A stretch of DNA of 64,000 bases, from positions 4,245,501 through 4,309,500 of the forward strand of contig NZ_CP076543.1 of NCBI RefSeq assembly GCF_030440515.1. The letters are read 5' to 3'. Below the pieces are notes generated by a model. It did not search any database. It saw nothing but the letters and a program-made list of their open reading frames with translations, and had not been told where the DNA came from. Shown one piece after another: positions 39,627-49,318 of this stretch. The translations under genes and the position numbers were made by a program. Position 1 is the first letter of the stretch. The number at the start of each line of letters is the position of its first letter. Source of the stretch: Streptomyces xanthophaeus (GTDB taxonomy: Bacteria > Actinomycetota > Actinomycetes > Streptomycetales > Streptomycetaceae).

Positions 39627-40036
39627 ACGTCGGCGACACGCTGCCGCCGCTGGAGATACCGGTCACCCGCACGCTGATCGTCGCGGGCGCCATCGCCTCC
39701 CGCGACTACCAGGACGTGCACCATGACGCGGCGCTCGCGCAGGAGAAGGGCTCTCCGGACATCTTCATGAACATCCTGACCACGAACGGCCTGGTCGGCC
39801 GGTACATCACCGACCACCTCGGCCCGAGCGCCGTCCTGCGCAAGGTGGCCATCCGCCTCGGCGCCCCCAACTATCCCGGCGACACCATGACCCTCACCGG
39901 CACCGTCACCGCCGTCTCCGGGGCCACCGTCTCGGGGGCGACCGGCTCCGGGACCACCATCGAGATCCGGGTCGTCGGCGCCAACGGCATCGGCCACCAC
40001 GTCACGGGAACGGTCACCGCGGAGGTGCCGGCATGA
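39623..40036 (+). CDS. MaoC-family hydratase subunit (ChsH1-like)
   Basis: A 137-residue single hot-dog domain with the hydratase motif region SRDYQDVHHDAALAQ (Asp and His of the MaoC active site) followed by GSPDIFMNILTTNGL. It should pair with the MaoC-like half of the ChsH2-like protein. ATG 39623 overlaps the upstream stop (ATGA), and its own stop overlaps the next start the same way. Confidence 0.88.
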   Translation: MNVGDTLPPLEIPVTRTLIVAGAIASRDYQDVHHDAALAQEKGSPDIFMNILTTNGLVGRYITDHLGPSAVLRKVAIRLGAPNYPGDTMTLTGTVTAVSGATVSGATGSGTTIEIRVVGANGIGHHVTGTVTAEVPA

Positions 40037-41199
40037 GCGTCCGCACCCGCGACGAGCTCGGCGGCCGCGCCGCCATCGCCGGCATCGGGGCGACCGAGTT
40101 CTCCAAGGACTCCGGCCGCAGCGAGCTCAAGCTCGCCGTCGAGGCCGTGCACGCCGCCCTCGACGACGCCGGACTCACCCCCGCCGATGTCGACGGCATG
40201 GTCACCTTCACCATGGACACCAGTCCCGAGATCACCGTCGCCCAGGCGGCCGGCATCGGGGACCTTTCCTTCTTCTCCCGCATCCACTACGGCGGCGGCG
40301 CGGCCTGCGCCACCGTCCAGCAGGCCGCCCTCGCCGTCGCCACCGGGGTCGCGGAGGTCGTCGTCTGCTACCGCGCCTTCAACGAGCGCTCCGGGCGCCG
40401 CTTCGGGTCCGGGGTCCAGCAGCGGGAGCCCTCGGCGGAGGGCGCGGCGCTCGGCTGGTCGCTGCCCTGGGGGCTGCTGACCCCCGCCTCCTGGGTCGCC
40501 ATGACCGCCCAGCGCTACCTGCACACCTACCACCTCACCCCCGAGGCATTCGGGCACGTCGCGGTCACCGGCCGCCGGCACGCCGCGAACAACCCCGCCG
40601 CCTACTTCCACGGCAAGCCCATCACCCTCGCCGACCACGCCGCCTCGCGCTGGATCGTGGAGCCGCTGCGGCTGCTGGACTGCTGCCAGGAGACGGACGG
40701 CGGCCAGGCCGTCGTCGTCACCACGACCGAGCGCGCCCGGGACCTGAGACAGGCGCCCGCCGTGATCACCGCGGCCGCGCAGGGCGCAGGGCGCCGCCAG
40801 GAGGGCATGACCTCCTTCTACCGTGACGACCTCACCGGGCTGCCGGAGATGGACGTGGTCGCCCGCCAGCTGTGGCGGACCAGTGGGCTGCGGCCCTCGG
40901 ACATCGACGTCGGCATCCTCTACGACCACTTCACCCCCTTCGTCCTGATGCAGCTGGAGGAGTTCGGCTTCTGCGCGCCAGGGGAGGCGGCGGATTTCGT
41001 GGCCGCGGACGCGCTGCCGCTCAACACCCACGGCGGCCAGCTCGGCGAGGCGTACCTGCACGGGATGAACGGCATCGCCGAAGCCGTCCGCCAGTTGCGC
41101 GGCACCTCCGTCAACCAGGTCGCGGGGGCGGCGCACGCTCTCGTCACGGCCGGTACGGGGGTCCCCACCTCCGCTCTGATCCTCGGCTCCGACGGCTGA
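40033..41199 (+). CDS. Thiolase-fold lipid-transfer protein/retro-aldolase (Ltp2-like)
   Basis: A 388-residue thiolase-fold protein (AIAGIGATEFSKDSGRSELKL at its start; YGGGAACATVQQAALAVATG; C-terminal NTHGGQLGEAYLHGMNG). Known Ltp2 forms a complex with the DUF35 domain of ChsH2 and cleaves the hydrated sterol side chain, releasing propionyl-CoA and a 17-keto steroid. Length and operon position match. Last gene of the operon, coupled by ATGA. Confidence 0.88.
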   Translation: MSVRTRDELGGRAAIAGIGATEFSKDSGRSELKLAVEAVHAALDDAGLTPADVDGMVTFTMDTSPEITVAQAAGIGDLSFFSRIHYGGGAACATVQQAALAVATGVAEVVVCYRAFNERSGRRFGSGVQQREPSAEGAALGWSLPWGLLTPASWVAMTAQRYLHTYHLTPEAFGHVAVTGRRHAANNPAAYFHGKPITLADHAASRWIVEPLRLLDCCQETDGGQAVVVTTTERARDLRQAPAVITAAAQGAGRRQEGMTSFYRDDLTGLPEMDVVARQLWRTSGLRPSDIDVGILYDHFTPFVLMQLEEFGFCAPGEAADFVAADALPLNTHGGQLGEAYLHGMNGIAEAVRQLRGTSVNQVAGAAHALVTAGTGVPTSALILGSDG

Positions 41200-41269
41200 G
41201 ATCCAGGACCCGCGGCCCCCGCCCCCTCCACCTTCAGGGGGTAGGGACCGCCCTGTTCCTACAACCTGA

Positions 41270-41281
41270 GGTGGATCCACC
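41270..41281. promoter_or_regulatory. Palindrome upstream of the SigE-family sigma gene
   Basis: GGTGGATCCACC, a perfect 12-bp palindrome 53 bases upstream of the sigma factor start. Possibly an operator; the function is not established. Confidence 0.35.
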
Positions 41282-41333
41282 ATCGGCACCTGCGGCCGAT
41301 CCCAGGGAGGGTGGGCGCTCCTAGCGTGGAGAC

Positions 41334-41867
41334 ATGACCACGCCTGTGTGCACGCTCGCCTCGAATCCGACGCCGTACCCGTCGTTCTCGGCGTACGTCC
41401 GGACCCGCGGCACGGTCCTGATGCGCACCGCGCGCTCCCTCACCGCCAACCCGTGCGATGCGGAGGACCTGCTCCAGACGGCCCTCGCGAAGACGTACGT
41501 GGCCTGGGACCGGATCGAGGACCACCGCGCCCTGGACGGCTATGTGCGCCGGACCCTCGTCAACACCCGTACCTCCCAGTGGCGCAAGCGCAAGGTCGAC
41601 GAGTTCGTGTGCGACGAGCTTCCGGAGACCGAGGCGTTTGCGGCCTGCGACCCCGCCGAGGCGCAGGCGCTGCGCGACGCGATGTGGCGCGCCGTGACCC
41701 GGCTGCCCGACCGGCAGCGGGCGATGGTCGTCCTGCGGTACTACGAGGATCTGAGCGAGGCGCAGACGGCGGAGCTGCTCGGCGTGTCGGTCGGCACGGT
41801 CAAGAGCGCGGTCTCCCGCGCGCTGGGCAAGCTCCGCGAGGACCCGGAGCTCCTGCCGGTCCGCTGA
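41334..41867 (+). CDS. SigE-family ECF RNA polymerase sigma factor
   Basis: A 177-residue sigma factor of the short ECF-like SigE family in actinobacteria. Region 2 includes TANPCDAEDLLQTALAKTY (about residues 37-55), and region 4 is SEAQTAELLGVSVGTVKSAV (about 141-160). There is no anti-sigma gene beside it; it stands between the igr-like operon and an acyl-CoA synthetase. ATG 41334 follows a weak GTGGAG site. Its terminal region is followed within 11 bases by a parS site. Confidence 0.92.
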   Translation: MTTPVCTLASNPTPYPSFSAYVRTRGTVLMRTARSLTANPCDAEDLLQTALAKTYVAWDRIEDHRALDGYVRRTLVNTRTSQWRKRKVDEFVCDELPETEAFAACDPAEAQALRDAMWRAVTRLPDRQRAMVVLRYYEDLSEAQTAELLGVSVGTVKSAVSRALGKLREDPELLPVR

Positions 41868-41877
41868 GACGGAGGGT

Positions 41878-41891
41878 GTTTCACGTGAAAC
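41878..41891. other. parS site 5
   Basis: Perfect GTTTCACGTGAAAC, intergenic, 10 bases after the sigma factor stop. Centre-to-centre spacing to parS 6 is 32 bases, about three helical turns. Confidence 0.93.
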
Positions 41892-41909
41892 ACGACGACG
41901 TCCAGGGAT

Positions 41910-41923
41910 GTTTCACGTGAAAC
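41910..41923. other. parS site 6
   Basis: Perfect GTTTCACGTGAAAC, intergenic, the second of a close pair between the sigma factor and acyl-CoA synthetase genes. Confidence 0.93.
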
Positions 41924-42029
41924 ACGCCCTGGTTTCTACCCCCGGGTAGTGACAGACCGACCGGTACGTGCGCAGAATCGGCAGCATCCGTAGCCGCCGC
42001 AGCGCCGCAGCGCTCACCGGGAGGACGCT

Positions 42030-43679
<1,650 letters not shown>

Positions 43680-43691
43680 CGACCGGAGGGG

Positions 43692-44267
43692 CTAACCCCG
43701 GGTGAGCCACGGCCGCAGCAGTCTGCTGACCGCGGGCATGGCCACGTAGGTCATCAGGGTGCTGAACACGACGGCGAAGGCGGCCGTGCGCAGCACGAAG
43801 TGCAGATCCACCAGGTACGGCCCGAGCACCGCGTTGCCGATCAGCGAGATCGGGAAGATGGCCAGCCCCGAGCTGATGACCATCTTCCACCGAGGCGGCG
43901 CGGGCCGGGTCGTACCCGGCTTGGCGAACCAGGTCTCCATGCCGTGCAGTTCCCGGCGGGCTATCTCCGTGTGGTGGTGGCCGAGGCAGTTGGAGAACCA
44001 CTGCGCCCGCTCCGGGGAGTCCTGCCAGCGCTGGAACGCGGCCTGATTGCGAAAGCGGTGGACCAGGAACCACGGCCCGCCCTCCGCCGCCGGACGGAAG
44101 AGTCCGTACCCGAGGTGGTCCGGGAAACCCGCGGCCGTCTCCAGGATGCCGTGGGCCCAGGCCTCGAAGGTCTCCTCGTGGCCGGGCTCCACCTGCCGTG
44201 CGATGAGCAGATTCACCTCCCCGTTGTCGGCGGGGACGGTGTGCTCGCTCGTGTTGATGATGGCCAT
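43692..44267 (-). CDS. ABM-domain protein with C-terminal membrane segments
   Basis: A 191-residue protein. The N-terminal 100 residues form an antibiotic-biosynthesis-monooxygenase-like ferredoxin fold (VNLLIARQVEPGHEETFEAW, HLGYGLFRP). The C-terminal 60 residues contain two hydrophobic segments (MVISSGLAIFPISLIGNAVLG and a second near the end), so it is membrane-bound. Enzymatic activity is not predictable. It starts 13 bases after the large PAS-kinase gene and is probably co-transcribed with it. Confidence 0.8.
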   Translation of the reverse strand: MAIINTSEHTVPADNGEVNLLIARQVEPGHEETFEAWAHGILETAAGFPDHLGYGLFRPAAEGGPWFLVHRFRNQAAFQRWQDSPERAQWFSNCLGHHHTEIARRELHGMETWFAKPGTTRPAPPRWKMVISSGLAIFPISLIGNAVLGPYLVDLHFVLRTAAFAVVFSTLMTYVAMPAVSRLLRPWLTRG

Positions 44268-44280
44268 CGGCCCAGGATTA

Positions 44281-47200
44281 CTAGTTGGTGCCGATCTTGG
44301 CCAGCAGGTCCACGATGCGGCCCTGGACGTCCGCCGTGGTGGACCGTTCTGCGAGGAAGAGGACGCTCTCGCCGGAGGCGAGCCGCGGCAGTTCGGCCGG
44401 GTCGATGCCGGTCGCGGTGTAGACGACCAGAGGGGTGCGGTTCAGCTGCCCGTTGGCGCGCAGCCAGTCCACGATCCCGGCCCGCCGACGGCGCACCTGC
44501 ATCAGATCCATGACCACCAGGTTGGGGCGCATCCGCGTCGCCAGCTCCACGGCGTCGGTGTCGGCACCCGCCCGTGCGACCTGCATGCCGCGCCGCTCCA
44601 AGGCGGCGGTCAGCGCGGTCGCGATCTCGTCGCGCTCCTCGATCAGCAGCACCCGGGAAGGGTGCTGCTCGCTGTCACGCGGCGCCAGCGCCTTCAGCAG
44701 GACGGCCGGGTCGGCGCCGTACGCCGCCTCGCGCGTGGCATGCCCCAGACCGGCCGTGACCAGTACGGGGACCTCCGCGGCCACCGCGGCCTGGCGCAGG
44801 GACTGCAGGGCCGTCCGGGTGATCGGCCCGGTGAGCGGGTCGACGAACAGCGCGGCGGGGAACGCGGCGATCTGCGCGTCCACCTCCTCGCGGGAGTGCA
44901 CGATCACCGGCCGGTAGCCGCGGTCGCTCAGCGCCTGCTGCGTCTGCACATCGGGCGCGGGCCACACCAGGAGCCGGCGCGGGTTGTCCAGGGGCTCCGG
45001 CGGCAGCTCGTCGTCCACGGGGCGCGGCACGGGCCGGTTGACGACTTCGACGGCGCCGCCCGGGCCGTCCAGCGGCTCGGGGCCCTCGTCGGAGCCGGCT
45101 TCGGGCGCCCCTATGGCGAAGGCGCGGCCCTGCGGGGCGGGCTCGGCGAGCCGGCGACGCCGGCCGGAGCCGGAGGGCGCACCGGAGCCGGAGGCCGGGC
45201 CGGAGCCGCCCGGGTCGACGGAGATGCCCTGGCCGAGGGTGCCGAGGGCGCGCACGCTGATCGGCTGCGCGGCCTGGCCCTCCGCCGGGGTGTCCTGCGG
45301 CCGACGCGCACCGGGGAGCGCCACCTGGCCGGAGGCCTCGTCCTCCTCCGGAGCGGTACGGGCCGCCGGAACCGGCCACGCCGGAGCGCCGGCCAGCGCG
45401 CGGCGCCGCCCGGTCGGGTTCTCGGCGGACTCGGGCTGCGCGGCGGCGGCAGCAGAGGGAGCGGGAGCGGGAGCGGCCTCGGGCTCGGCGGCCGGGGCGC
45501 CCAGCACCCGGCGGCCGCGCCGCCCGGCCGGGGCGTCGGCGTCGGAGTCGGCCGCGGCGGGAGCCGGTGTCGGGCCGGCCGGCAGTGCGAAGCCGCCCTC
45601 GGGGGCGATGGGCCGCGCGGGAGCGGGCGCCGGCCCGAGCCCGGTCGCGGGGACGGGGCCGCCGGGCTGCGCCGGACCGGCCGGACCCAGGGCCCGGCGC
45701 CGTCCGGCGGGATGCTCGGTCACCGGAACCGGGGGCACCGCGGGTACGGGCGGGAGCGCGGGCATGGCGGTGCCCTGCGGGGGCACGGGCCGCCCGGGGC
45801 CGTCGTGCCCGGCGGCGCCCTCGGCCCCGTCGCTGCCGTCACCGGCCCGGCCGCGCCTGCGTCCGGTGCCCAGTCCCGCCGGGTTCACCGGGGACTGCGC
45901 GAGTTCGGGGCCCGTCTCGGGAGCGTCGCCGGCCTCGCCCGCGCGCCGCCGCCCCGAAGGCAGCGCCAGCGCGCCACCCCCCTGCGCGGCCTGCGCGGCC
46001 TCGGGTCCGGGGGTCTCGTCGTCCAGGAAGGCGTCCACCCCGCGCCGGCCACGCCGGCCGCCGGAGACCTTGCCGGGAGCCGCGTCCCCGGCCGTCCCCG
46101 CGCCGTTCGCGGCCGGACCGGCCGGGGGCTCCTCCGCCGGCTCCGGCAGGGTCACCGTCCCGGCACCCGAGCCGAGCGGGAGCTCCAGCACGTACGCCCC
46201 GCCGGGCGCGCCCGGAACCTCCACCGTCTGCAGCACACCGCCGTGCGCGGCCACGATCCCCCGCACGATCGGCTCGTGGACCGGGTTCCCGCCCTCGTAC
46301 GGCCCGCGCACCTCGATGCGTACGACATCGCCGCGCTGGGCGGCGGCCACCACGATCGTCGAATCGCTGTAGCCGCTGCCCTGGCGGGTCTTGCCGGTCG
46401 CGTCCACCCCGGCCACGTCCGCGATCAGGTGGGCGAGCGCGGTCGAGATCCGGTCCCCGTCCACCTCGGCCTCGATGGTCGGCGCGTGGACGGCGAACTG
46501 CGCGCGGCCCGGACCGATCAGCTCGACGGCCCCGTCGACGCCCGCCGTGACGACGGTGTTGATCAGGACCTTCTTCTTCGCGAGCCGGTCCCGGCCGGTG
46601 TCCAGGCGCTGGTAGCCGAGGACGTTGTCCACCAGCGTGGTCATCCGTGAGTACCCGGCGGCCAGGTGGTGCAGCAGCTGGTTGGCCTCGGGCCACAGCT
46701 GTCCGGCGTCGTCGGCGGCCAGCGTCGCCAGCTCACCGCGCAGCTCGTCCAGAGGCCCGCGCAGGGATTCGCCGAGGACGGCCATCAGCTGTGCGTGCCG
46801 CGCGGCGAGGGCGTCGTAGGGCCGCCGGTCGGTGAAGGTCATGACGGCGCCGACGAGCTGCTCCCCGTCCCGTACGGGCGAGGTGGTCAGGTCGACGGCG
46901 ACCGGCTGTCCGGCCTTGTTCCACAGCACCTGCCCGCGGACGCGGTGCTTGCGCCCGCTGCGCAGGGTGTCGGCGAGCGGGGACTCCTCGAAGGGGAACG
47001 GGGAGCCGTCGGCGCGGGAGTGCTGGATGAGGCCGTGCAGTTCGCGGTTGCCGAGGTCGGTGGCGCGGTAGCCGAGGATCTGGGCGGCGGCCGGGTTGAC
47101 CAGCACCACCCGTCCGTCGGTGTCGGTGCCCACGACGCCCTCGGCGGCGGCGCGCAGGATCATCTCGGTCTGCCGCTGCGAGCGGGCGAGCTCGGCCTCG

Positions 47201-47613
47201 GTGTCCACGGTCTGCGAGAGGTCACGGACCACGAGCATCAGCAGCTCGTCGCCCGTGTAAGAGGGTTGCGGCTCGCGATAGGCGTCGCGTCCGTCGAGAT
47301 GGGCGCTGGTGAGCTCCACGGGGAACTCGGAGCCGTCGGTACGCCGCGCGATCATCCGCTTGGGTTTGGTGCGGCCGCCGTCGTCCTCGCCGGGCCGGCG
47401 CATGGAGCCGGGGATCAGCTTGGAGTCGAACTCGGGCAGGAGGTCGAGCACGCCCCGGCCGACGAGCCCGGTACCGGGGCTCTCCATGATCTCGAGCGCG
47501 ATCGAATTGGCGTTGACGACCGTGCCGTTGGCGTTGACGAGCAACAGCGCGTCCGGAAGAGCGTCGAGTATTGCTGCGAGGCGAGCAGCGCCTCGGGATG
47601 GCCTGCTGCTCAC
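44281..47613 (-). CDS. Very large PAS/histidine-kinase-like/receiver-like protein with degenerate catalytic motifs
   Basis: A 1110-residue cytoplasmic protein. PAS 1 lies at about residues 5-120, PAS 2 at about 140-260, and a HisKA/HATPase-like region at about 265-490. A Pro/Ala/Gly-rich linker of roughly 300 residues contains repeated GRRRA/GRRGR motifs, then two receiver-like domains follow (about 840-965 and 980-1105). The H-box reads GESLRGPLDEL where SHELRTPL is expected, so the phospho-His is missing, and the ATPase N-box lacks its Asn. The last receiver keeps an Asp (VVMDL) but not the usual Lys. GTG 47613 has a GGGAGGAAG ribosome site. Probably a scaffold or signalling pseudokinase. 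Confidence 0.8.
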   Translation of the reverse strand: MSSRPSRGAARLAAILDALPDALLLVNANGTVVNANSIALEIMESPGTGLVGRGVLDLLPEFDSKLIPGSMRRPGEDDGGRTKPKRMIARRTDGSEFPVELTSAHLDGRDAYREPQPSYTGDELLMLVVRDLSQTVDTEAELARSQRQTEMILRAAAEGVVGTDTDGRVVLVNPAAAQILGYRATDLGNRELHGLIQHSRADGSPFPFEESPLADTLRSGRKHRVRGQVLWNKAGQPVAVDLTTSPVRDGEQLVGAVMTFTDRRPYDALAARHAQLMAVLGESLRGPLDELRGELATLAADDAGQLWPEANQLLHHLAAGYSRMTTLVDNVLGYQRLDTGRDRLAKKKVLINTVVTAGVDGAVELIGPGRAQFAVHAPTIEAEVDGDRISTALAHLIADVAGVDATGKTRQGSGYSDSTIVVAAAQRGDVVRIEVRGPYEGGNPVHEPIVRGIVAAHGGVLQTVEVPGAPGGAYVLELPLGSGAGTVTLPEPAEEPPAGPAANGAGTAGDAAPGKVSGGRRGRRGVDAFLDDETPGPEAAQAAQGGGALALPSGRRRAGEAGDAPETGPELAQSPVNPAGLGTGRRRGRAGDGSDGAEGAAGHDGPGRPVPPQGTAMPALPPVPAVPPVPVTEHPAGRRRALGPAGPAQPGGPVPATGLGPAPAPARPIAPEGGFALPAGPTPAPAAADSDADAPAGRRGRRVLGAPAAEPEAAPAPAPSAAAAAQPESAENPTGRRRALAGAPAWPVPAARTAPEEDEASGQVALPGARRPQDTPAEGQAAQPISVRALGTLGQGISVDPGGSGPASGSGAPSGSGRRRRLAEPAPQGRAFAIGAPEAGSDEGPEPLDGPGGAVEVVNRPVPRPVDDELPPEPLDNPRRLLVWPAPDVQTQQALSDRGYRPVIVHSREEVDAQIAAFPAALFVDPLTGPITRTALQSLRQAAVAAEVPVLVTAGLGHATREAAYGADPAVLLKALAPRDSEQHPSRVLLIEERDEIATALTAALERRGMQVARAGADTDAVELATRMRPNLVVMDLMQVRRRRAGIVDWLRANGQLNRTPLVVYTATGIDPAELPRLASGESVLFLAERSTTADVQGRIVDLLAKIGTN

Positions 47614-47732
47614 GACGAGCTTCCTCCCTGACCACAACTACCGGCAAGTCACGGGAGGAGTCTAAGGCCACAGGCCCGCGATGGGGTGGCCGATGTGTGG
47701 CGTATACCGCCCATCCCGCGCATCCTCCCAGG

Positions 47733-48158
47733 TCAGGAACGCCCACTCGGAAGCAGAGGTTCCAACTCGTCCCAGCGGCGGATCTCGCATCCGTTGGTAC
47801 GCCGGAACGTGGCGTCCACCTTGTGGCCGTTCCAGGTTCCGGTGATCCGGGCGGTGGCGGGGCCCCCGTGCTGCATGGTGCAGATCTGCCGCTTGGAGAC
47901 GGGGGCGAAGGGGTCCTTCCCCTCGCGGGCGAACTGATCCAGCCGGGCGCAGGCACCTTCCGCCTCCGGGTGGTCGCCGCCGACGGGGCCGCATTCGAGC
48001 CGGTACTCCCGGTCCAGCCGGCGGCTCCCTGTGTCGGCCATGGCGATGGTGAGGTGGTCGGGTGTCGCCAGCAGCCGGCCCAGCGGGAGCGGGGGCAGCG
48101 GCCCGGCCACCGTGGCGGCCAGGGCGGAGGTGACGGCGAAGGCGGCGAGACGCAGCAT
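47733..48158 (-). CDS. Streptomyces subtilisin inhibitor (SSI)-family secreted protein, divergent
   Basis: A 141-residue exported protein. The signal peptide is short (about residues 1-20). The SSI signature ECGPVGGDHPEAEGAC and the four conserved Cys (in ECGP, GACAR, ICTM, NGCEI) match the two disulfides of SSI. By alignment with SSI (CPMV), the reactive-site bond would follow Met in CTMQ. The C-terminal part is diverged from classic SSI, so inhibitory strength and target are uncertain. Confidence 0.8.
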   Translation of the reverse strand: MLRLAAFAVTSALAATVAGPLPPLPLGRLLATPDHLTIAMADTGSRRLDREYRLECGPVGGDHPEAEGACARLDQFAREGKDPFAPVSKRQICTMQHGGPATARITGTWNGHKVDATFRRTNGCEIRRWDELEPLLPSGRS

Positions 48159-48344
48159 GGGGCACTCCAGGTCGTCCGTACGTCGTACGCCTGCCCAACG
48201 ACGCGGGCGCGCTGACGTTGCGTGCAGCGGCCGCTTTAAGGCTTTGCCCTCGGCCCGTCCCGCCTAGTACCGTGGGAGCGGATTGGTGAGGGGCCCTGCG
48301 CCTGTGTCATCATCTGCACGCACCCTCGTACGCGGGGGTGTGCT

Positions 48345-48435
48345 GGAGGCGTCGCCTAGTCCGGTCTATGGCGCCGCACTGCTAATGCGGTTTGGGTCTT
48401 ACCGCCCATCGAGGGTTCAAATCCCTCCGCCTCCG
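48345..48435 (+). tRNA. tRNA-Ser (anticodon GCU)
   Basis: The acceptor GGAGGCG (48345-48351) pairs with CGCCTCC (48428-48434); discriminator G at 48435; no encoded CCA. The anticodon loop CTGCTAA gives GCT. A long variable arm and T-arm GGTTCAAATCC mark a class II serine tRNA. Confidence 0.96.
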
Positions 48436-48440
48436 CACCT

Positions 48441-48478
48441 CATCGAAGCCCCGGTCCTGACGGACCGGGGCTTCGATG
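48441..48478 (+). terminator. Terminator of tRNA-Ser(GCU)
   Basis: A perfect 17-bp stem (48441-48457 and 48462-48478) with a 4-base loop starts 5 bases after the tRNA. Confidence 0.9.
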
Positions 48479-48653
48479 CATTCCGGGGCGATCCGGTCTG
48501 CCCAGCCCTCTCCGTGAACCCATCCGGATGATCTCCATCCGGCTCGTTTCTGCAGGTCAGCAGGGGTTTGGGTAATGGATTTCGCGTCCCGGCGAGGTCC
48601 ATGTATTGTTGTTCTCGCAAGGCCAACGGGGCGCAAAACCCCGGGAAGCCCAA

Positions 48654-48726
48654 GCACTCGTAGCTTAACGGATAGAGCATCTGACTACGGATCAGAAGGT
48701 TGCAGGTTCGAATCCTGCCGAGTGCA
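48654..48726 (+). tRNA. tRNA-Arg (anticodon ACG)
   Basis: The acceptor GCACTCG (48654-48660) pairs with CGAGTGC (48719-48725); discriminator A at 48726; no encoded CCA. The anticodon loop CTACGGA gives ACG, which is converted to ICG to read CGN codons. D-arm and T-arm (GGTTCGAATCC) are regular; 73 nt. Confidence 0.96.
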
Positions 48727-48732
48727 CAGCAG

Positions 48733-48770
48733 GACAGAGGCCCCCAGGAGAAATCCTGGGGGCCTCTGTC
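48733..48770 (+). terminator. Terminator of tRNA-Arg(ACG)
   Basis: A perfect 17-bp stem (48733-48749 and 48754-48770) with a GAAA loop lies just after the tRNA. Confidence 0.9.
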
Positions 48771-48937
48771 GTATGTCCTGACGGCCCCCCGTCTCCTCCT
48801 TGATGGGGACGGGGTCCCCCGGAGGATGTCAGGGCCGGGATGGCTCCCGCGGGTGACGTGGACGAGGGGCCGGCCTCGGTACGGTTTCCGGAGATCGTCC
48901 GAAGCCGGAGATCCGGCGCTGGAAAACGGGGGCACTC

Positions 48938-49303
48938 ATGGGACTGTTCGGGAACGCGCACACCGTCGACCCTGTGTCGGCGCAGCGGGACTACGCGCGG
49001 CTGCTGGGGCAGGGGGAGCAGGTGCATGCCGCGTACCTGCTGATCCGGGACACGATCCTGTTCACCGACCGGCGGCTGGTGCTCGTCGACAAGCAGGGGC
49101 TCACGGGGAAGAAGGTGGAGTACCACTCCGTCCCGTACCGGAGCATCACGCACTTCTCCGTCGAGACCGCCGGGCACTTCGATCTCGACGCCGAGCTCAA
49201 GATCTGGATATCCGGCAGCTCGGCGCCGATCGAGAAGACCTTCACCAAGGGCGTCGACATCTACGAGGTGCAGGCGATCCTGACCCAGTTCGTCGCCCGG
49301 TAG
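48938..49303 (+). CDS. PH-domain-like (bPH) protein
   Basis: A 121-residue cytoplasmic protein made of a single bacterial pleckstrin-homology-like domain: DTILFTDRRLVLVDKQGLTGKKVEYHSVPYRSITHF is its central strand pattern, typical of the YokE/bPH family (shown here only as a description of position, residues about 38-75). Exact role unknown; such domains often bind proteins or membranes. ATG 48938 is followed by MGLFGNAH. It stands alone between tRNA-Arg and a convergent lactonase gene. Confidence 0.82.
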   Translation: MGLFGNAHTVDPVSAQRDYARLLGQGEQVHAAYLLIRDTILFTDRRLVLVDKQGLTGKKVEYHSVPYRSITHFSVETAGHFDLDAELKIWISGSSAPIEKTFTKGVDIYEVQAILTQFVAR

Positions 49304-49318
49304 GCGGCGGCCCGGCCC

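Noticed and set aside
48382-48935. Minus-strand open frames across the two tRNA genes encoding RIRTCNLLIRSQMLYPLS-like peptides
   Set aside because: This peptide is the well-known spurious translation of a tRNA antisense strand; the tRNA folds explain the DNA fully.
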